Below the pieces are notes generated by a model. The model was not told the DNA's origin and made no database searches. It saw only the letters and a list, made by a program, of their open reading frames with translations. A DNA stretch of 13,704 nt from Conidiobolus incongruus B7586 (Eukaryota > Entomophthoromycota > Entomophthoromycetes > Entomophthorales > Conidiobolaceae). The stretch is from positions 1-13,704 of the forward strand of contig JNEM01008876.1 of assembly GCA_000697335.1 (NCBI GenBank), written 5' to 3'. Each line of letters opens with the position of its first letter. The stretch's first letter is position 1. Both the position numbers and the translations under genes were made by a program. Positions 8,461 through 13,704 of the stretch are shown in pieces.

Positions 8461-9420
8461 TTTTTTATTAAAAAATAAAATTTGATATTTTACAAACTAA
8501 TTAAATTTTTCTGTAGAAATTTTCTTTCCTGTAAGCTAGTTTTTTAATTACCTAAAGTAATTATAATTACATAAGTTATAATCTAAAAAATATACTAGTT
8601 ATAGTAGTTTTTACCAGTTATTTTTAATTAGAAAGTTTTTTATAGCTTTAAATTTATGAATTTTGCAATTATCATATAAAATAATAAGTCTTCTCAAATT
8701 ATATTAAAACACTAATTAGAAATACTTTTATTTAAAAAAACAATATAAAATTTACTATTAATTCATTTTCCTTCTAGAACTAAATAAAAATAGCATATAC
8801 TATTATAATCTATTATAATAATTAATATTTTTTTATTAACAAATTATTTATTTAAAAGGATTTATAGAAAAGGTTAATTTAACTTAATTTAGTATTTTGA
8901 TTTATGTTTTAATAAATGATTATATATAGGGATTTAAGATTCATTAATTATAATTATTTACTATAAAAGTTTAAGCTTCTAGTAATATTTTAGTAAGTTT
9001 TATTTAATAATAGCTACTCTAGCTTTTTTTTAACCTTTAATTAAATTATAAAATATTTATTTTATATTTTTATTTATTAATTTGAGTTTAAACTTTAATA
9101 TATATAAAATACTTGTAAAACTAATATTAAAGTGCTTAAATAATTCTTTAACTAAAATAAAAAAGTTCTTTTCAATATAATTTTTCACTTTATTAATAAT
9201 TTAAAGAGTAATAGTTGAAGTTAGTTTTTTAAATTTTAACAAGTTTTAGATAGTTTTTCTTTTAGCTTTAAAGTAATTTACCTAGTAATAAATTGTTGAT
9301 TTAAATAATACTTTAATATTAAAAGTTGCTTGTAAATTTTAAATAATTTTAGAGGGTTTATAGTTAAGTTTTACTAATATTAAAATAAAAAACTTTTAAT
9401 GATTATTATTTAGTTTAAGC
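8461..9420. repeat. compositionally distinct block, depleted in CpA/TpG
   Basis: My hand count of this 960-base block gives about 31 CpA+TpG steps against about 93 CpT+ApG steps. In most of the window's spacers the two classes are near equal, or CpA/TpG is in excess. Recurring words are AAAG, TAGT, CTTT and AGCTTTAAA. No open frame is present. It could be a former repeat changed by a CpA-directed C-to-T process of the repeat-induced point mutation (RIP) type, or DNA of separate origin. The right edge is close to the (TA)n tract at 9477. Confidence 0.45.
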
Positions 9421-9476
9421 ATAATTAAATTAAACAACTAATTTTAAAAAATTAATTTTGTAATCAAAAAAATTAT

Positions 9477-9511
<35 letters not shown>

Positions 9512-11230
9512 TAATTTCCTATTAATTTTATATATATTTATTTATTTTAAACTAATAATATATTTAAAAAATTAAAAATTAAAAAATTTCCCATTTCTTT
9601 AAATTTAAAGTAATATTAAGATCTATATTAGATAATGCTAATATATTAAATATCAATAGAATATAGTTTCAATCTTAGAAATAGTGTAAAAAATAAGAAA
9701 TAGTAAAAATTAAAATAAAAAAGAAAAACCTTGTTTATTAAATGATTTAATGCTATTTATATAGTTAATTTAATTATAAAAGTATAAATTAATCATTTAA
9801 TTTATAGTTAATTGAATTATAAAGAAATATATATAAGAATTTAGAGAACTAGTCTTTTAACAATTATAATCATATTATTAATTTTCATTTTATAAATAAT
9901 ATAATTTTAAAATGATATTGAAATAATAATATAATAATATCAAAACAATATTTATTATAATTTAATAAACTTATTTAAATTTTTAAAATATATATTAAGG
10001 TTTTATATAATAATTCCTGAGAATTTAATTTATTATGATATTATTATTAAATATTTCAAGTAAAAATATTACTATGAAAATTATATTTTAGTTCATAATA
10101 ATTTATATTAATTTAAATTTTAAAATATTGAGAGAAGTTATTATTTTCAATTTTTAGTCTAACTCCAGGATGTTGTAATATAAAATAACAAGAGTAGATT
10201 ATTTCAACTATTTTTGTAAATTAATCTAATCTTTATGATATTATTTTATTTAATAAAAATGACAATTTTTTAAATTGTAATTAGCAAATTATGAACTTTT
10301 ATTTGGTACTTTATTGAAAAATATATTTTATGTAGTTCAAGTAATGATAATTTTTAGAATAATTAATATTGTTTAGACTCTATAATATAATTTGGCTTAA
10401 AAACAATTATATTATTTTTCTCTATACATTATTTATATATTGTAATTATATATATTTTTATATTTATTGTTTAGCTTAGAAATTATTCAAAAATATAAAA
10501 TATTAATATCATTATTCGTATCACTTCATTAATGAAATATATCAAAAAAATTTAATTTTTAATTATATGTTACTCCTTAAAATCCTTCAGAATTATATGT
10601 CGGTATTTAATTTCAATTAAAATACTCAATTCAAATATCTTATACATTAATAATTTATATTACTTTTATAAAATCATCAATTTCAAATCATAAATCCAAA
10701 AAAATACTAAGATATAAAATTTTACAAAAATATAAGAATCAAATATTTAATAAAATTTTAATATACTTATAATTCAATTAATTACATGTCCAATAATATA
10801 AATAATATTAATTTTAATTTTAAAGGCGTAAAAATTTATATAAATTGTGAGATTATTTTTTAAAAAACATTATTAATATAAATTAATAAATTTAAGAAAT
10901 TATATAGAAAAAAAATGTGAAAAATAATCAAAAATGAGAATAAAAAAAGAAATAATTTTAAAATTATTTTATATTTAATAATGAATTTTGGTATAGTTGT
11001 TTATTTGAATTATTAATAATGAAAAAAAAACTTGAATTTTAATATAAATAGATTTAACATCTTTTTTATGGATTGAATTATTTATAAAATTTAATAATTA
11101 TTATGATATTTTAAAATACTTTATGAAATAATTATATAATATTTGTTAATTAAAATATACTTCAATATGAGTAACTTAATTATAATGCTGATGAAATAAT
11201 TATTTAATGTATATAATAATTTCAATGCAA
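9421..11230. other. AT-rich intergenic spacer
   Basis: No coding texture on either strand. It starts near a 25-base TA microsatellite and runs to the 3' end of the minus-strand SH3-like gene. A small less AT-rich patch at about 10155-10200 has no open frame. Confidence 0.65.
9477..9501. repeat. (TA)n microsatellite
   Basis: An uninterrupted 25-base alternating T/A run, the longest in the window. Confidence 0.9.
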
Positions 11231-11234
11231 ATAT

Positions 11235-11240
11235 TTTATT
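11235..11240 (-). terminator. AATAAA polyadenylation signal of the SH3-like gene
   Basis: TTTATT on the plus strand is AATAAA on the coding strand, 38 bases past the TAA stop of the minus-strand gene. Position and spacing fit a 3'-end signal, although such words are frequent here. Confidence 0.45.
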
Positions 11241-11278
11241 AATGAAACTAATGCAAAATTAAATTAGAAATTTCAGGG

Positions 11279-11863
11279 TTAAGAGTTTGAGTGAGGTATT
11301 CCAGGAGGTGGGAAAGGAGGAGGTGAGGGTAATGTCATAATAGATCCCTCGTAAGTAGGTTCCAAATCCGATACAGGTGATGAAGACGCCATTTGGGGTG
11401 AGATCATTGCAACCCAGTCTGGGTCTACTTTGGCCAAGTGTGGTGAGAAAAACCCCAAGTCCCTGTCGGGGTCTTCCATTCGGTAAGCAATGAGGTAACC
11501 AGCCTCCTTGCCAACCACGCACAATTTTGTTCCTTTCTTAAAATGGAGTCTGGGCTGAAATCTAATGGATTGGGGATCGTAAATATCTATTGGGTCAATT
11601 GGGTCTGGGTATTGAGCAATGGTTTTGACAATACTAAGCACTTTGCACTCGAAAGGATTGATCATAGTAAGTTTGTTGACTTTACCATACTTGGAATACA
11701 CGGACACGCGATTCGCAACATGTCTCATAGGACGATCAACGCCCACTGTGTTATGGATTTGGGAACTACCTTTAGTTGCTGGCCAGATCGTTGATGAAGA
11801 CTTATTTTTCCCCTCTGAGATTCCGAAAGGTAAACATGAAAACCAACTTAGTACTGATGCCAT
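11279..11863 (-). CDS. SH3-like domain protein with proline-rich C-terminal tail
   Basis: 194 residues, standard code, TAA stop. The start ATG (11863) has A at -3 and an in-frame TAG 12 bases upstream, so no earlier start is available without splicing. Residues 1-40 are Ser/Lys/Thr-rich after a short hydrophobic start with one cysteine (C10), possibly a lipid-modified or disordered tail. Residues about 80-147 resemble an SH3 fold. An acidic, proline-broken RT-loop-like part is followed by FKKGTKLCVV (108-117), which matches the 'xKKGDxLxV' strand, then GYLIAYR (122-128) and LGFFSPHLAKV (136-146), which match the 'GLFPSNYVxx' end. The usual double tryptophan is not kept (YL in its place), so it is a divergent member. 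The tail (179-190) is PSPPPFPPPGIP, itself a possible SH3 ligand. An adaptor role in signalling or actin-linked assembly is inference. High G+C and open length support a real gene. Confidence 0.75.
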   Translation of the reverse strand: MASVLSWFSCLPFGISEGKNKSSSTIWPATKGSSQIHNTVGVDRPMRHVANRVSVYSKYGKVNKLTMINPFECKVLSIVKTIAQYPDPIDPIDIYDPQSIRFQPRLHFKKGTKLCVVGKEAGYLIAYRMEDPDRDLGFFSPHLAKVDPDWVAMISPQMASSSPVSDLEPTYEGSIMTLPSPPPFPPPGIPHSNS

Positions 11864-12085
11864 GCTTCTATCCTAAATATAATATTGTATAACTTATTGC
11901 TCAGCAATTGATAGGAATCCCCAAAATATTATAATACTCAGTTCAAAAATAACAGTATTAAAAAATATATATCAATACTCCAAGTATAATAATCTCAAGA
12001 TTCTAAAAATTACTACAATAAGAACCGAATTCAATTAGAGATAAAAATGGAATGAAAATAATTGGTTATCCATCCAAAAGCCAGC

Positions 12086-12092
12086 ATTTATA
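12086..12092 (-). promoter_or_regulatory. TATA box of the SH3-like gene
   Basis: ATTTATA on the plus strand reads TATAAAT on the coding strand, in a G+C-containing context (GAGTATAAATGC). It lies 223 bases before the ATG. The 5' leader would therefore be about 190 bases, or contain an intron: a TTTAG sits 10 bases before the ATG. Confidence 0.5.
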
Positions 12093-12101
12093 CTCTCAAT
12101 G

Positions 12102-12190
12102 CCCCCTTTCTAATTTTCGCATACCCCATACCTTTTGATTAGAATTAAATTGGGATTAAATTATATTGGTGGGATTTTTGGCCACTCCCC
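12102..12190 (-). promoter_or_regulatory. C-run / G-run elements and CCAAT box upstream of TATA
   Basis: Plus-strand C runs lie at 12102-12106 (CCCCC, followed by T, so containing CCCCT/AGGGG), 12124-12127 and 12187-12190. ATTGG at 12165-12169 is CCAAT on the coding strand, about 73 bases upstream of the TATA box. AGGGG is the core of the yeast stress response element bound by Msn2/Msn4-type zinc fingers. That this holds here is inference. C runs are otherwise scarce in the window, so the cluster is likely a real promoter. Confidence 0.45.
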
Positions 12191-12849
12191 AACGGTATTT
12201 TTTTATGATTTTCGTTGTGATTAGAATGTTGATAAAACAATGGAAATTTATATATATTAATTGAGATTGTTTACAATAATGAAGCAAATACTGAAATCAG
12301 ATTTTATTATTTATAAAATAATTGCAAAGTTATATTACAATAACTTACCCGAATATCATCAAATAATATATTGAATATATCACTATTATCCTTTTTCAAA
12401 CTATTCAATGATATAATTTAATAATCATTAACTTTTGAAATTATTTAAATATTAAAATTTTAACTCTATAAGTCCTTGTCATTGATCTTAGATTTCACAT
12501 ATTGGAAAATATAATCTAAAATTTTTTTATTACTAAAATTCATATAAGAAAATTTTTATTCTATTTTTTAATAATTAATATAGCAAGTCAAATTAAAATA
12601 AAATCACAAAAAATTTACAGTATGTTTTATTAATTGAATATAATTAATCAATTTCAAGATTATAGTATGAACATAATTCATTTTAACTTAAATATTTTGA
12701 TATTGATAAAATATATATTGAAATTAAAAAAAATCAAATTTCTTAACTTCAAATAATTAAAAACTGAATTATTAAAAAATAGGTTAAATGGTTTATATAA
12801 ATATTTTATATATTATTTATTTTAATTTAAATAATAAAGGCAATTATAC

Positions 12850-12867
12850 ATATATATATATATATAT
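12850..12867. repeat. (AT)n microsatellite
   Basis: An uninterrupted 18-base alternating run. Confidence 0.85.
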
Positions 12868-12998
12868 TGATAAAATTTATTCATTAACTGTAAAAAGATG
12901 TTTAATTCTAAACTTAAGCAATTGACTGTTCATTAATTTTTTTAATTTTAGAATAATATCTGTAAAACAAATTAATTTTTTATTGGTTGAATAAAAAT

Positions 12999-13021
12999 TA
13001 TATATATATATATATATATAT
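12999..13021. repeat. (TA)n microsatellite
   Basis: An uninterrupted 23-base alternating run. Confidence 0.9.
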
Positions 13022-13704
13022 TTAATTTTAAAATATATTAAGTTTATAATATTGTAGCGTATAATTTCTAAATTGTATTTAGCTTAAAATTGATTTTAGA
13101 TTAATAATAGTATAAAAAATGTACTAACTGATTTTATTTTATAATTTACTATTATTGAAATTTATTAACTAATTTTCTATAATGTTTCTAATCAATAAAC
13201 TGATATTACGAAATATTTATATTTTAACTAATAAATATCAATATAAATCTAGACCGACACATATATTGAGCTGTTTTAAATATCATATATAAAAATATTA
13301 TACTGTATTAACTATATGAATTAATGAATTTATTGATTTTAACAAAATACTTAATAATATTTTTAATATTATAAAATTAATTAAAATTCAAAAAAAATTT
13401 TTGAAATGATATATAAATATATCAAAAAAATATAATCATTTTAAAATATAAATTAAGCTATAAATTATATTAAAACTATTCTTTATAATTTTTAATAGAG
13501 TTACTAATTGCAAAAATAATATATAATAGTATTTTTTTAAATTAATATATAACCAGATAAATTTATTTTTAAATATTAACTTTAGTTAAGATGGTTTTAT
13601 CTTAATTTGAATATATAGTTATTATCAACTCATAGAAATGACTAATTGATCAATATGTCTAAAGTTTATATGATATTATCTAAACACATAAAGATATTAA
13701 AGAA

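Larger units (their letters stand above)
12191..13704. other. AT-rich intergenic spacer
   Basis: No gene-like frame on either strand. It includes two TA microsatellites (12850-12867 and 12999-13021) about 130 bases apart. A small patch with a few C and G bases at about 13250-13275 carries no open frame. Confidence 0.65.

Noticed and set aside
11259-11876. Other open frames overlapping the SH3-like gene (11259-11522 minus, 11543-11794 plus, 11619-11876 plus)
   Set aside because: All overlap the 194-residue gene, which has domain, promoter and 3'-signal support. Their sequences show no domain.
1-13704. Organelle genome, because of the extreme A+T
   Set aside because: No mitochondrial or plastid genes, rRNAs or tRNAs are present. 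The genes have nuclear features: signal peptide plus GPI tail, TATA box, AATAAA.
1-13704. Ciliate micronuclear DNA with eliminated sequences
   Set aside because: Both intact genes are uninterrupted, glutamine is encoded only by CAA/CAG, and I see no pointer-repeat pattern at gene edges.

Overview
The window reads as nuclear DNA of an extremely AT-rich eukaryote. Two intact, apparently single-exon genes use the standard code: all glutamines in both are CAA or CAG, and the genes stop at TAG and TAA. Both have TATA boxes upstream and AATAAA signals just past the stop codon. Intergenic DNA is almost only A and T, with many AT microsatellites, while genes and a few islands are clearly richer in G+C. 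A fungus with compact genes in AT-rich spacers is my best guess, but nothing here fixes the phylum. There are no bacterial-type operons or ribosome binding sites.

Layout. 1-385 is AT-rich spacer. 386-901 (minus) holds a GC-elevated relic reading frame, best read as an unidentified pseudogene. 902-4250 is spacer. 4258-5200 is the clearest gene: a promoter with three TTGGTT boxes and a TATA box, then a 253-residue secreted, cysteine-rich, probably GPI-anchored surface protein (plus), then AATAAA. 5341-5640 is a GC-elevated island with a perfect hairpin and two short minus-strand open segments. 5641-6480 is spacer. 6489-7394 is a sharply bounded GC-rich island bracketed by a 10-bp direct repeat. 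It contains a TATA box, a polypyrimidine tract, a strong leader hairpin, a 63-residue ORF and further short open segments in other frames. 7395-11230 is a spacer with no gene that I can see. Inside it, about 8461-9420 has a dinucleotide make-up unlike the rest. 11235-12190 is the second good gene (minus): a 194-residue protein with an SH3-like domain and a proline-rich tail, with a promoter carrying TATA, CCAAT and C-run elements. 12191-13704 is spacer with microsatellites.

The two intact genes lie about 6 kb apart on opposite strands and show no obvious functional link. One would act at the cell surface, the other probably as a cytoplasmic or membrane-associated adaptor. I see no complete transposon, CRISPR array, rRNA or tRNA gene. 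The items most worth a second look are the surface protein, the 8.5-9.4 kb compositional block and the structured GC-rich island at 6.5-7.4 kb.
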